Shown: positions 13,658 to 26,123 of the stretch, piece after piece
Numbering within the stretch: the stretch's first letter is position 1
Layout: the number at the start of each line of letters is the position of its first letter
From: Lactifluus volemus
Taxonomy: Eukaryota > Basidiomycota > Agaricomycetes > Russulales > Russulaceae
DNA length: 64,000 bases
Assembly: GCA_022376515.1 (NCBI GenBank)
Contig: WTXI01000009.1
Span: forward strand, 434,001-498,000
Direction: 5' to 3'
The notes under the pieces: generated by a model
The model's input: the letters and a program-made list of their open reading frames with translations, nothing else
Database searches by the model: none
Told to the model about the DNA's origin: nothing
Made by a program: the position numbers and the translations under genes

Positions 13658-14248
13658 TTACTTCAACGCGGCGTTACCTTGACTCAACGCGACGCGCGAC
13701 GCGCAACTCGTATGTGATGGGAAAGTATTACTAATCAATATTCCAGACACCGCGATTGGATTGGTGTGACACCGGCCCGGGACTGGCGGCAACACTAGGC
13801 CCATAAATTTCATTGTCGATGCCATTGCACGACTGCCATCACCTAAGCGTATAAAAGAAATCACGGTCTTCATAAGCCCTGAAAGAGTGGATTCCTTGAG
13901 GAACATGCATATGGAGGCACGTCGCAATCACAGCATCGCTGCTCATCCCTCCTCAAAGTCTCCCGTGTGACTCGTCGTGCTCGTTCTCGTAGAAAGACCG
14001 TCTGGACCCCGAGTCTTCTTGCGCTTGTCCTACCTCCCAGTGATGTCATATCCGTCTGTGTCCTAGCATCCTCACACTTTTCTTGCATCTCCACCCCTAG
14101 GTTCTTGACATGCGACACATCTTGTTCGTGCGCAGGTTCATTGCGTTGGTGCTTTCAAAACTCGGGTTTTCAAGTCATAACTCCAGACTAGATTCCTAAC
14201 TTTACATGATTCCCAACTAGGGGGAACAACGACATAGACCGGGGTAAG
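13658..14248. other. P450 3'-flank repeat, copy 2
   Basis: This is the flank downstream of P450 B, homologous to 9570-9990. The aligned block at 13800-13985 retains the minus-strand frame SFIRLGDGSRAMASTM. No independent gene is supported. Confidence 0.5.
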
Positions 14249-16367
14249 CTAACGCGCCATGGTATCTGCGATAATCAGCTCCTCTGCTTGTTTATCCCGA
14301 GGAACAATTGAGCATGGGAACGAGTGTGGACAGCTAATGAAGTGATTAGCTCCATTAAATAAGGACATGGTAGTTGTGCTATACCTTATGACAGAGCCCT
14401 TATACGAGTATACAAATGGCTCATCTTGCACTTTCTCGATATTGAAAACTGACAATAACGATGAGACCACTATAAACATTGTTGCATCCACAAAGTGCCT
14501 TCCGGGACAAATCCGCTTTCCCCATCCAAATGCTGATGTTACAATGGGATCGTCAAGAAGGGTCCCATCTGGACCAAGGAATCGTTCTGGCTTAAAGACG
14601 TCAGGCTCTGGATACAAGTGGGGTCATGCATAATTGCCCTACAAAGAGTTGGTAATACCTGAATGGGATAGAAAAGACAACTGACCATGTATTTCCAATC
14701 ACTATCGCGCCTGAAAAATATGCTCAACTCAAGGTCGGGAAGATTAACGAAGGACAGACCCTTAGGTATGAAGTAGCCGTCGTATACGTCGTCCTTTGTG
14801 GATGCATGTGGGACACCTGGTCATGGCATTAGCAATCGCTCAAATAGTCGCTCGAGCGGTCATTGAAAGGACGTACCCGAAGGCACAATGGGCCGCCACC
14901 TTAAAATCTCTTTACACATTGCATCGACGAAAGATAACCTTGAACGATCCTCGAACGTCGGAAGTCGCTCTCGTCCTGTGATAGCATCAAGCTCGCACTG
15001 CGCCCTTATTATTATGTCGGGGTAGAGCAACATCGCCAAGAAAAAGTTAATTAAAAGGGAGGCCGTCTAAACATCAAGAACCCTAGTGTGTCAAGTAGGT
15101 TGGACCCATGTGCTGGCCAACTTACAGTGTCATTTCCGGCTGGAGAGAATCATTTAGAGGAGGTCGCGGTGGTGTGATAACCACTGACCTGCATAGAGCG
15201 TCCCTAAAGCGCCAACGGTCGTTTCGTTGGCCATTTCACGCTCTGGTCCGCTTAGTTTCTCCTCTTCCAGTAAATTTTCGAGGGCAAGAGAGGGTCTTGC
15301 AGTGCCCTTCTCCTACCGCACAGAAGTTCAATCGACGTAGAAGGAAGTCACCTTTTACTAACTTACCATTCCATCTCTAACGAACTTGATCAACTCATAC
15401 CTAACCTCGACGCCGATGTCATAGCCGTAACGAGCAAGCGGCTTGTAGCTAAACCAAGGCAACCACTCAGGGATGTGCCGAACTGTGAGAAGTCATCGTG
15501 AGTCGAACATGTCAGTTAGGGAGGAACGCACGAAATGGGATATTATTGACGAGTAATGCACCTGGAAGAGCAGTTGTGGTGCCAATCTCTGCCAGTTTCC
15601 TAGCTGCGTCAATTCTCCTGTCATTGCGTCCGCTCACTTCATAGCCGTAAGTCATAGCCAAGATCAACTCTCCTTGCAGGCTGTAAAAACCAGAAAATGA
15701 TTAGAGAAAGAAAAGAAAAAAGATCACAAAAGGGGGACTGCTGACAGCTCGATGTGAGCCTCCCATTCACTGGGATTCTCCAGTAAGCGGGTGAGGAGTG
15801 AACGTGTCTTGGTCAGTTGCATCGGATGATATGATGCCGCAGCGCCAGGTCGAAGGCCGCGGTCAAGTAGCTTGCGTCCTCGGCGCCAATACTCACCATA
15901 TCTCGCTGTGATTATAAACCAGTCCCACCCCATCCTGAGAAGTCTAAAGTAAGAGGCAGGGACGCGATCTTGTATTATAAATACGCACATCTCATAGAAT
16001 GGGATCGCGGGCCGATCAGAATAGATCTTGCTACGCTTCTCGAGCAAGTCCTTGGCCGCTTGGGCCGAGTTGAGCACGACGATGACTTGACCAAACACAT
16101 GGAAGGACAGAACGTCGCCTGAAAAGTCCGATTTTAAATAGAAAGATATCAAAAAGGGATGTTTGATACCATATTTCTTCGAAAATTGGGTGTATGAAAT
16201 CCAAGAAAAATCTTGGGTATATCAAGAAGGTTGCCTATCAGAGGCAGAGGACGTGGTCCAGGAGGGTAGGGCAACCCCCTCCGTTGTCGACGGCCATTAA
16301 GGATTTGAAGGGCGAAAAAGCAAAATAGGAGAACAAATAGATCAACGATAGAAAACAGAGAAGACAT
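14249..16367 (-). CDS. Cytochrome P450 (tandem copy B)
   Basis: This is a close paralogue of copies A and C, sharing exon-intron structure and nearly all introns. It starts MSSLFSIVDLFVLLFCFFAL, carries PPGPRPLPLIGNLLDIPK, KPERFL and FGWGKRICPGRHF, and ends at a TAG at 14249 after FPCSIVPRDKQAEELIIA, the usual family tail. A single A is missing in the CCCAAAGAT segment near 16214; the following exon is otherwise intact, including the segment where copy A has its own loss. It shares the 9-bp deletion after EKVQD with copy A, so A and B probably separated after C. A TATATA element lies at about 16399-16406, some 35 bp before the start codon. Substrate unknown. Confidence 0.85.
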
Positions 16368-17427
16368 GGCTCAGGTCATCCCCATACTTAAACCGGCTCA
16401 TATATAGCTATTTGGCCAAGAGGGAGTCCCGATTCGGACCACCAACCTAGTTTGATAGATTGCTTGGAAACGCCATTAACATTCGACGTTAATGGTTAAG
16501 TTGTCGTGTGAAGTTGTCGCGTTGTCCCAACCCATGTCCGGCTACTCATTGCCACGGTCCGGTGCGGTCCTGTCCGAGTTGTCAACTCGGACGCAACTCG
16601 ACCGCCATGTTTCACACGGGCTAGTCAGGAGCAGTAAATTACAACTTAGAGCCTACTCCCGGTTTTGTCCATTGTTAAGCAGATCCCTTAGTTCCTCTAT
16701 GTTATCCAAAGATATAAACTCTTGTATTGCTTCCTCAGTTGCGTGGTCAATGGTACACGCTTCTTCTTCGGCAATCAAATGGGAACTAGTGTTGTTGTAA
16801 TGCCATCCACATTCTTGTACGGATGCCACCGTGTGTGTGAACCCGATTTTCGGTCCGGTCCGGGTTGATGGAAATACCGGGTGGTGGGCGAGTTGGACAC
16901 CAGACTGGCGGCAACACTACGGGCTCGTAAACTTCATTGTCGATGCCATTGCATGACTGCCATCAACTAAGCGTAGAAAAAAAAAATCACGCCGTCTTTA
17001 TCAGCCCTGACAGAGTGGAGTCCTTGAGGAACATGCATATGGGGGCAAAGGACGAGCATCGCAATCACAACATCGCTGCTCGTCCCTCCTCAAAGTCTCC
17101 CGTATGATTCGTCCTTAGGCATGCTCTTGAAGAAAGACTCGTGACTCGTTCTCATAGCAAGACCGTCTGGACCCCGAGTCGTCTCGTGGTTGTCCCACCT
17201 CCCACCGATGTCAAATCCATCTGTGCCCTAGCATCCTCGCAGTTTTCTTGCATCTCCTCCCCTATTTCTTGCGTTCCCCACACTCATACACCTTGCTTGT
17301 GGGCAGTTTAGTTGCATTGGTGCTTTCCAAACTCGAGTGAAAGTCATAATTCTGGACTAGATTCCTAGCTTTATATGATTCCCAACTAGGGGAAACAACG
17401 ACATAGACCGGGAAACCTTGGGGTAAC
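16368..17427. other. Spacer between P450 B and C with repeat blocks
   Basis: It holds the P450 B promoter (16368-16500), the second copy of the unassigned fragment (16690-16820), and the third copy of the P450 3'-flank block (about 16925-17130). No independent gene is seen. Confidence 0.5.
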
Positions 17428-19545
17428 CTAACGCGCCATGGTATCTGCGATAATAAGTTCCTCTGCTTGTTTATCCCGAGGCACAATTGAGCATGGGAAC
17501 GAGTGTGGACAGCTAATGAGGTGATTAGCTCATTAAATAAGGATATCATAGTTGTGCTGTACCTTATGCCAGCGCCTTTATACGAGTATACAAATGGCCG
17601 ACCCTCAGCATCTTGGACTTTCTCGATATTGAAAACCGACAATAATGACGAGACCACAATAAACATCGTTGCATCCACAAAGTGCCTTCCGGGACAAATC
17701 CTCTTTCCCCATCCAAACGCTGATGTTACAATGGGATCATCAAGAAGGGTCCCATCTGGACCAAGGAATCGTTCCGGCTTAAAGATGTCAGGCTCTGGAT
17801 ACAAGGTGGGGTCATGCATAATTGCCCTACGAAGGGTTTGATATACCTCGATGGGGTAGAAAAGACAACTGACCATGTATTTCCAATCACTATCGCGCCT
17901 GAAAAAGATGCTCAATTCAAGGTCCGGAAGATAACGAAGGACAGACCCTTAGGTATGAAGTAGCCGTCGTATACGTCGTCCTTTGTGGATGCATGCGGAA
18001 CACCTGGTCATGACAAATCGCTCAAATAGCTCGCTCGAGTGGTCATTGAAAGGACGCACCCAGTGGAACAACGGGCCGCCACCTTAAAATCTCTCTACAC
18101 ATTGCATCGACGAAAGATAACCTTGAACGATCCTCGAACGTCGGAAGTCGCTCTCGTCCTGTGATAACATCAAGCTCACGCTGCGCTCTTCTTATCATGT
18201 CGGGGTATAGCAACATCGCCAAGAAAAAGTTAATCAAGAGGGAAGTCGTCTAAACATCAAGGGCCCTAGCGCGTCAAATAGGTTGGAACCATGCGCTGGC
18301 CAACTTACAGTGTCATTTCCGGCTGGAGAGTGTCATTTCGAGGGGATCGCAGTGGTGTAATAGCCACTGACCTGCATAGAGCGATCCTAAAGCGCCAAGG
18401 GTCGTTTCATTAGCCATTTCGCGCTCTGGTCCACTTAGTTTCTCCTCTTCCAGTAAATTTCGAGAGCAAGAGAGGGTCTTGCAGTGCCCTTTTCCTACCA
18501 CACAGAAGTTCATTCGACGTCGAAGGAAATCACCTCGCTAACTTACCATTCCATCTCTAACGAACTGGATCGGTTCATTCCTGACCTCGACCCCGAGGTC
18601 ATAGCCGTAACGAGCAAGCGGCTTGTAGCTAAACCACGGCACCCACTCAGGGATGTGACGAACTGTGAGAAGTTATCATGAGTCGAACTTGCAGTGCCAG
18701 ATAGGAAAGAACGCACGAAATGGAAGACCATTGACGAGTAATGCACCCGGAAGAGCAGTTGCGGTGCCAACCTCTGCCAGTTTCCTAGCTGCGTCAATTC
18801 TCCTGTCGCTGCGTCCGCTCACTTCGTAGCCATAAGTCATAGCCAAGATTAACTCTCCTTGCAGGCTGTAAACAGAAAATGATTAGATAAAGAAAAAAAA
18901 AGATTACAAAAAGGGGACTACTGACAGCTCGATGTGAGCCTCCCATTCACTGGGATTCTCCAGTAAGCGGGTGAGGAGTGAACGTGTCTTGGCCAGTTGC
19001 ATCGGATGATATGATGCCGCAGCGCCAGGTCGAAGGCCGCGATCGAGTAGCTTGCGTCCTCGGCGCCAATACTCATCATATCTTGCTGTTACTACAAACC
19101 AGTCCCATCCCATCCTGATAAGTCTAGAGTAAGAGGCAGGAATACGATCTTCGATCATAAATACGCACATCTCATAGAATGGGATCACGGGTCGGTCAGA
19201 ATAGATCTGGCTACGCCTCTCAAGCAAGTCCTTGGCTGCTTGGACAGAGTTGAGCACGACGATGACTTGACCAAACACACGGAAGGACAAAAGTCGCCTG
19301 AAAAGTCCGATTTTAAACAGAAAGGATATGAAAAAGGAGGTTTGATACCATATTTCTTCGAATATTGAGTATATGAAATCCAAGAAAAATCTTTGGTATA
19401 TCAAGAAGGTTGCCTATCAGAGGCAGCGGACGTGGTCCAGGAGGGTAAGGCAACCCCCTCCGTCGTCGACGGGCATTGATGGTTTGAAGAGCGAAAAAGC
19501 AAACTAGAAGAACAAAAAGATCAAGGAGAGAAAATAGAGAAACAT
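17428..19545 (-). CDS. Cytochrome P450 (tandem copy C)
   Basis: This is the third tandem P450, probably closest to the ancestral form. It keeps VQDAEGRPFVYSYKG before the terminal intron, where A and B have lost nine bases. The ER anchor, PPGPRPLPLIGN hinge, ExxR helix, KPERFL and heme loop FGWGKRICPGRHF (about 17700) are all present. The 3' end is clean, with a TAG at 17428. Single-base losses are seen near 19394 (CCC to CC in the DIPK codons) and directly after the start codon near 19541. A frame that avoids the second loss could begin at 19579. TATATA lies at about 19579-19584 upstream. The protein should act at the ER membrane with a P450 reductase; substrate unknown. Confidence 0.85.
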
Positions 19546-19999
19546 GGCTCAGGTCATCCCCATACTTAAACCGGCTCATATATAGCTATCTGGCCAAGAG
19601 GGAGTCCCGATTCAGGCCACCGGCCTAGTTCGATTGATTGCTCCGAAACATCATACGGTAACATTCGACGTTAATTGTTAAGTTGCCGCGTTGTCCCAAC
19701 CCATGTCCGGCTACTCATCTAGGGCTGTGTATCAGCAATTCCCACCACTCGTTCAGCATTGAATCAATATTTAGTTAGTACGATCTAGTTATGCGTGATG
19801 GTGGCGACTCTAGTCGGCTAGACTTCTTTCCCATTCTCACACCTTCTACTGCCGGAGCAGGAGGCGTCAAACTTGAAAGCCGAAGATGATACACAGCAAA
19901 AAAGCAGAAAATAAAGAAAGCGACAGAAATGCATCTCGATACGCACGATCTCCCATCATCAAGGATCACAGCCGTCCCCGAGATTCTGCAAGGAGAGCT
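19546..19999. other. Spacer between P450 C promoter and kinase-like locus
   Basis: The first 150 bases are the P450 promoter block shared with copies A and B. The rest shows no recognisable gene. Confidence 0.4.
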
Positions 20000-21352
20000 C
20001 TGAGTGGAACAATGCGATTCATTTGATATGCTAGGTGCTCAACTCCGCGAGTTTGCAGCCGAGTGCCCAAATGTCTCCGTGAACAGTGCAGTGATATTGC
20101 ACGTGCAGTACGAGCGACTCTGCTAGTACTGTACTTTAGTGAGATATTGATGGCATGACAAACCTGGGCTCATGTGCTTCATGATGCCATCATCTGCTTG
20201 TGGAGCAAGACCAAAGTCGGCGAGGAAAAAGTCTATATCTTCGCATTGAGAAGAAAAAGGATGCCTTCCGACTTGACATCCAGGTGGTACACGCTACGAG
20301 AGTGACAATGAAAACGCGTTTGATGGGCTCATCCTCGCGAAGAACGCCATCTTGCTGATCACCGAATGGAGGTTATCAGGGCATTGATCGTAGACGAAGA
20401 AGGTATAGCTGTCCTGTTGATTTCACGGGGCCTTGCTAGGGGGCATACCTTCACAGTCTTCACCCCAACACCACGCTCCTTGTTCGTTCATGTACTTTCT
20501 TAGAACATTCTCCTCGCATCCAGTTCATCGAGATCAAACAGTGAATGCGAATCTTCCTTTCGAGTGGTCACGTCAGTATTTGGTAATACGGTTGAATAGG
20601 ATGAGATCTCACTACCAATACGCTCCTCACAATGTCGGATCTGCACGAAACCATTATGTAAACACTGTACCAGGCCTTTGTGTGAACATCAAATCTATTG
20701 ACAGCTTCAGTAGCCTTCTCAGCATCAAAGCTAAGGTCTGGGTGGAACACATTAGCATAGCAGGAAGGTCCAGCAGACACAACGTCCAGATAGTGAGGAA
20801 ACCGGTACTGCTTCTCTGGGAGCGGAGAATGGGTAACGCGACAAAATGGGAAACCCGTGTGGACGGCGATACAGGACGTGCGGGGACAAGCAGGAGGTAT
20901 GGGGGAATAATTGACAGAACCAGCCGAAATTGTGTTTGAGACTCCCGAAGTTGGGGTGCGTAAGAGAGAAGAGACGTGGTGTAAGCGCCAGAATACGTCG
21001 AAGTGCGCTTCGAGACCGGGGAATCGAGCGCAAGTGAACTAGGACTCGAAATGGCGGAACCCCCAGGAAGAATCCCCATTAACAAAATGCGCGTTGAATC
21101 TGTTGCTCCGGCAGGGTCAGCATTCGTTCCATTGGTCGACTCTTCTTCGTCGTCGCTGGCCTCAAACACCTGGGGTGGAAGAACATCTAGCTTGAACGCA
21201 CTGGCCCCGTTCGCACATAAGCATCCGCGCCACTGGTAACAAAGCTGGAGAAACGATGGAAGCCCTTGGGTCAGACCTTGACGGAAGCTGGTGAAAGCGG
21301 GCATTATGTCACACATGCGCGAGATCGCCAGGGCGGTTGTTCGGACCGGCAA
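20000..21352 (-). pseudogene. Protein-kinase-like locus, probably decayed
   Basis: On the minus strand near 20215-20285, a YHLDVKSEGILF segment resembles the catalytic HRDxKxxN loop. It is followed after a frame break by FLADFGLAPQADDGIMKHMSPG (about 20160-20215), which resembles the DFG loop and activation segment. The catalytic His-Arg-Asp is degenerate (His-Leu-Asp) and the asparagine position is occupied by glycine. Upstream, a Ser/Thr-rich open frame runs from 21352 to about 20810 and a second coherent frame (FHPDLSFDAEKATEAVNRF) covers about 20660-20760, but no N-lobe glycine loop or VAIK lysine is visible. The gene may be a pseudokinase or a broken copy; homopolymer errors could account for some frame breaks. 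The 5' end lies about 120 bp from the Sec2 gene in divergent orientation. Confidence 0.45.
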
Positions 21353-21472
21353 GAGATAAACGCCGCGTGGCTACCGCCGCGTGCAGTAACCGAGCCCGGG
21401 ACCGACGCCGACGCCGACGAGTGAGACAAAGAGAGAGAAGACATTTACTGTACTGTACTCTCCCGCCCTTTC

Positions 21473-24400
21473 ATGTCCCCGTCGCTCGAAGAGATTTCAA
21501 CCCTCACAGAACAGATCCCGCCGGATCAGGTTCACTCTAACCACCATACTCCACCTGATCCCGGGCCGTCTCCTCCAACCTCGGAAGTCCGTGGCAAGCG
21601 TATCCCCCCAAGGCGAGGAGTATGATAGGGATGCGCAAGACCTAGTGATCTCATCTCTCCGAACCCAAGTTCAGGATCTCGTCTCTCAAGTCACAGAGCT
21701 CAACAACAAACTCGTCAAGTCCTACGACCGAGTTTCAAACCTAGAAGATGACCTTCACGTTACTGGATCTTCACTTCGTTCCTCTTCCCTCAAAATATCC
21801 CAGCTTGAGCTGGAGCGTTCGCAGCACCTGTCTGCCCTGAATACCGGCCTCTTGGTTGAAAAGTCACACGTCACTTCCGAGCTTACGCGTCTCATGGAGA
21901 AAGCCACCGAGGAGGCTGCCCGACGTGGTCAGGCGGAGAGCGCTCGAGCTGACATTGAGAAGGATTTGGACGACGTCAGCGCTGCGCTATTCGACCAAGC
22001 TAATACCATGGTGGCGGAGGCACGTTTAGGGCGAGCGCAGAGTGACCGCAAGGCCGAAGAGGCGGAGCGTGCCCTGCGAGAAGCCGAGGACGCAGTGAGG
22101 CTCATGCAACACGAGTTACAAGCCCTACAAGCAGACAAGGAAGCTGCTGAACACAGAATGGATCGCATGAATGCAGCCATGGGCAAGGGCCAGTGGACCC
22201 AACCGGTCCCGTCTTCATCGGCCAACACGCATCATCTACTCGCTTCACATATACCCTATCGGGAGTTCCTCTCCTTGATAACCCACTTGCGTGCATTACG
22301 GGCTTCGTATCCTCAACCACCCCCCATACAAACTTTGTTGGCGTTGCCACTTATTGCTAGATTGCAGCAGGAGGACACGTATGTCTCTCCGTCTAAAGCC
22401 TTCTTATTTGTTGACAATTTTCACAGCGACCCCACGATCCGCCTTGATATGGCCACTAGTCTCAATTGGCTGTCAAGACGCTCGATAATTTCTGCTATTC
22501 AATGCGGCCAACTAACCATCGAACCCATTGCGACCCAGACTATTCTGGCATCGGCTACGTCTCCCCAACCACCCCTCTCCATTACTGTCCTTCATGGATC
22601 AACCAGTGCTAATCTGTTGACTTGTGGACTGTGTGGCAATGGCATTGTACCCCACGCCGAACAGAACAGTCCTACTCGAGCCGGATACCTTTTACGAGCG
22701 AATGGTTCTCAATTTAACTCCTGGTCGACATCAATCTTCCGAAAACCTTCGGCACCATCATCTCCTTCGACATCGGCGTCACCTCCTCCGTACCATGACG
22801 CTTCATCTCTACCAGCACAGATTTATATATTCCGTCTGTCAGAGCCCTCAACTACGCTCGTTTCAGCACTTCCCCTTTGTACGTCAGGATGGTGCCTCGC
22901 TCGGCTGCGTGCAGCTTGTTCTCTTTGGTCTTTCCTTCGCACCGGCATTCTCGAGAAGATCTGGGAGGAAGAGGTTCAACTGCCGCCACCTCCACGACAC
23001 AGAGAGATTGCGGGTGCGAATGTCGACAAACCTCCCGTTCCTCCGCGGAGAAAACAGAAGTCCTCTGGTTTCTGGGGCGTCGCCTCGTCTTTTCGCTTGG
23101 ACCGCGTCCCAGGTTGGGGTGAGAGTGAGAAAGACAAACGGACTGAATCAGAACTTGAGAAACCACGTTTCGTTGCACCTCCGCTTCGCAATGGTTCCCC
23201 TGGGCCGGGGCGGCTCACCCCGCCTCCACTGCCAAGCCGAAGCCGATCAAGGGTGCATACCCCAGCACCAACGGAGCATGGAGCGGAAGGTCGCCGGTCC
23301 TCATTTCCCGAGTCCCTGGCGAGAGTGTCCCTGTCCTCTTCCTTGGACCGCCAGGAGCCACCCGTCACCGTAAAACCAGAGGAGTCGCCGACGCTTTCTA
23401 GCCTCCTCGTTTCCTCGCCAACGGATGTGGATCCTTTGAACGAAGCTCCGTCTGAGGGCCCCGCAGTAGTGGCGACGACGTGTGTTTCTGCTGAACTGGG
23501 AGTCACACACTCTCTACCCGACTCATCCCACAATCCTTCTGATGTTTCATCCGCACCTCCTTCGGGCGATGTAAACAAGGCTTTGACCGAACCTGACACG
23601 TTGCGCGAGTCGAGCACTGCAGAGCATGTCCCTGCCCACAACGATGCGTCAAACTCCGAACACGCTGGGCTGCATCCACCTGCCGCGAGTGCTGGGCTGC
23701 CCGTGCACCCGCCATCGCGGGCCGAGTCGCCCGCTCCCCCACCGATCCCTCGCCGTGCACCCGCCCGAAGGGCCGTACCCCCACTGCCGCCTCCTGCCGC
23801 CTCCTCGGCACCCGTACCGACTGCGGATGCGAATCCGTCCAAGACATCGATGGAGCAGCCAAATGGTCATCACGTACAGCCGGATGTGCGTACCGAGCCC
23901 GACTCGAAGGCGGATGCACCGAGTCTGCCCTCCGAGGGTGCGGCAGCCAGTCCACCAATGGAGAAAGAAATGGCTGAGGTGACGGGATCTGAGTCGCGAG
24001 CGTCAAATACCGAAGTGGAGCCGCCCGTCGTCGAAGAAACCGCGACACGACAGACGGAGGCTGAAACGGAGACGGAGCGAAGTGAAAGGACATCTGAAGA
24101 AGACCCGCTTGTGGCTGCTGCAGCTACTGCCTCGACAGTCGATAATACCGCAGAGGGCGCCGAAGTCGTCGACGAGTCGCAAGGCGATCTGGAGGGGATA
24201 CAAAGAGCAGCGGAAGAGAAGGCCGTTGAGAGTGCGCCCCCCCCGCCACCGCGCCATCCCCGTCCCGTACGATCGACGGAGAGACAGGCCTTGTCCGACC
24301 TATCCTCTCTGGAGAAGACCACGCAACAACCGCCCAGCAAGCTCGACAATGACAAGCGCGAAGAGCCTGGGTTCGCGCCGGATGGCGTGCAGTACGTCGG

Positions 24401-24488
24401 TGACGGGACGTGGGAGGAGCGTACATGGAAGGAGATCATGCGGCTTCGTGAGGAGATGTTCTGGGCGCGGGTGGGTGGCGCCCAATGA
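21473..24488 (+). CDS. sec2: Sec2-domain protein, probable Rab GTPase exchange factor
   Basis: The protein is likely a GDP/GTP exchange factor for a Sec4/Rab8-type GTPase in polarised exocytosis. The N-terminal ~200 residues form a continuous coiled coil with the Sec2p signature pattern (SELTRLMEKATEEAARRGQ, then DDVSAALFDQANTMVAEAR). A middle region (about 220-460) contains two Cys pairs (LTCGLCGNGIV and LCTSGWCLARLRAACSLW) and ends LRTGILEKIWEEE, which matches the Rab3IL/Rabin8-like arrangement. The last ~500 residues are Pro/Ser/Glu-rich and disordered, ending EIMRLREEMFWARVGGAQ. The frame is open from before 21591 but has no ATG; the best start (21473, MSPSLEEISTLTEQIP) lies in another frame, so one extra base or an unrecognised intron lies between. 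The 3' coding end is duplicated as relics at 28.4, 30.5 and 48.2 kb. Confidence 0.75.
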
Positions 24489-24569
24489 TCGTTTGAATAT
24501 GTGTCCTGCCAATTATGCAAAACGCGTTTGAGTTGGTAACGATTAATGAGTAAGTCCTCTTACGTCCGG

Positions 24570-25280
24570 CTTTTTCCGCCTTCTTTTCCCACCAAGTTCA
24601 TCTAAGTTATTGATCTCGAAAGTGGCAGAACTGATTCCCTATGTCTTTCCCCTTAGATTATAAGTTCCGTATGCCCTCGATGCGATATATTCACCCACCT
24701 TACCCTCATGAATTTTTGATTTTTAATAATAATACATTTGGAGGAAAGAATTACTGTTTGGACCAGCACTTTTATCCCATCGAGCTCAGCTGCACGGTGG
24801 CTTTAGGGTAAAATTGAGCAACAAGAACTTTAGTGCCTTTCAGGAAACCACATACTCGCGCGTCTCTGCCAGCGCCTCGTCATCGAATGTACCCAATCAA
24901 TAACTCACCACAAACTAAGGATTTCTTCACGCAGAAGACGACGTCGCTCAAGGAGTCCCGAAAGCAGATTCAATATCCCTTACTGGAAGATCCAAATCTG
25001 GAACAGGGACGCCGTTTGACACTGCAGCGTACACCTCTGGTGGGTCTCGCTAGAGACATTTCGCCAACGGATGGGCTGTGAGCCGACGGTGACTCGGAGA
25101 TCAAAAAAAGAGTCGAGAACCTCAAAGAGGGATGCGGAGAGCCTGAAGCATATTGGGCATTGAGAGAACTTTTTAACTGCACTGATAGGGGGCTTGTTGA
25201 CGGCGGGAGTTTTTCATCAACAACGGACTTGTTGATAGAATCGACAACGAGATGATAAGACAGTTGTGGTAGGTACCGAT
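24570..25280 (-). pseudogene. Intradiol dioxygenase relic 1 (internally deleted)
   Basis: The block starting GATTATAAGTTC (about 24656) and continuing through CGCGCGTCTCTGCC, AAGGATTTCTTCACGC and GACGTCGCT (to about 24950) matches exon 8, intron 7 and part of exon 7 of the intact gene at 32332-33960. It then jumps to AGATCCAAATCTGGAACA (about 24988) and the first exon and 5' flank (to about 25100). The middle exons holding the metal ligands are missing, so it cannot encode an enzyme. It sits directly 3' of the Sec2 gene, the same order as in other copies. Confidence 0.65.
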
Positions 25281-25479
25281 GCAATCTACGTCATGCTACG
25301 TAATTCATGGCGGGAAGGAAAACACCCCTTACCTCGTGTTATTAAGTCACGGTGATCAACAGGGCAAAGTAGTACTAGTAGCGAGACTTACAGCTTACGG
25401 CCTCACTTGAGCCCGCAGATGAGCTGCCCTGGACTCCTTACGTGATTAGGCCGTACCTTTCCATCGTCCTGGCCCTGGC
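25281..25479. other. Spacer before the left arm
   Basis: No gene is recognised between relic 1 and the start of the inverted-repeat arm. Confidence 0.4.
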
Positions 25480-25579
25480 TCATCGTCCCTAATATCAGGC
25501 TTTCGTCTTGACCCTCAGGCTTATCGCCCCCAATATCTGAAGTTATTATTACAATAATACTTGAACTCGATGCGGTTCG

Positions 25580-25950
25580 GAACACACCCTTGCCTTGACT
25601 GTTGGGCGCCTCTGCCAGTGCTTCGGCATCGATTTCCTTAAAGATTCTACTTAGAGAAGGAGTTGGCTTTCAGAAAGAAGAAAAAAAAAGGGGGGGGAAG
25701 TGTGTAATGTCCCAACAGGTGGAACGTGAGCGACAGTGACTTGGAAATCAAAAAGAGTCCGAGTCAAGAACGTCAATGAAGAGTGCGGAGAGCCGAAGCA
25801 TGTTATGTTGCGAAGACCGGATCTAGAGGCTTTAGAACTTAAACCACTACTGGCAGGACGCGATGATGGCGGGGTTTTCCCTTCAATATAGAATTGTCCA
25901 TAGAATCGAGAACAGAGGATATTATAAGACACAACGGTAAGTACCGAGTA
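25580..25950 (-). pseudogene. Intradiol dioxygenase relic 2 with 5' flank
   Basis: Bases near 25606-25640 resemble exon 8 of the intact dioxygenase, and 25700-25850 resemble the start and 5' flank (GTGAGCGACAGTG and CCGGATCTAGAGGC, compare 33975-34065). Everything between is absent. A homopolymeric AAAAAAAAAGGGGGGGG stretch at about 25681-25697 lies at the junction. It precedes the repeat-protein gene in the same order as the intact pair at 32.3-34.8 kb. Confidence 0.55.
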
Positions 25951-26123
25951 AGTACCGAAGTAATCTATGTTGTGCTATAGGATTGGAAACGAAAAGACAC
26001 GTGACGTCGTAATCATGATCATGATAGAACATACTCGTATGCAAGACATTCAGTCCCGCTTTGAGCTCGCGGGATGAGTCTTACTGAAGTTCTCACTTGT
26101 GGCTGTTCTTGGTATTGGGGTGA

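Noticed and set aside
22624..23373. A 249-codon plus-strand frame inside the Sec2 gene
   Set aside because: It overlaps the Sec2 frame in another phase, lacks motifs, and the Sec2 frame is continuous for 965 codons.
22976..23842. A 288-codon minus-strand frame opposite the Sec2 gene
   Set aside because: It is a shadow of the Pro/Ser-rich coding region; composition is mirror low complexity with no motif.
25681..25697. Poly-A/poly-G stretch considered as a retroelement tail
   Set aside because: No reverse transcriptase, integrase, LTR or target-site duplication was seen nearby; it lies at a deletion junction inside a dioxygenase relic.
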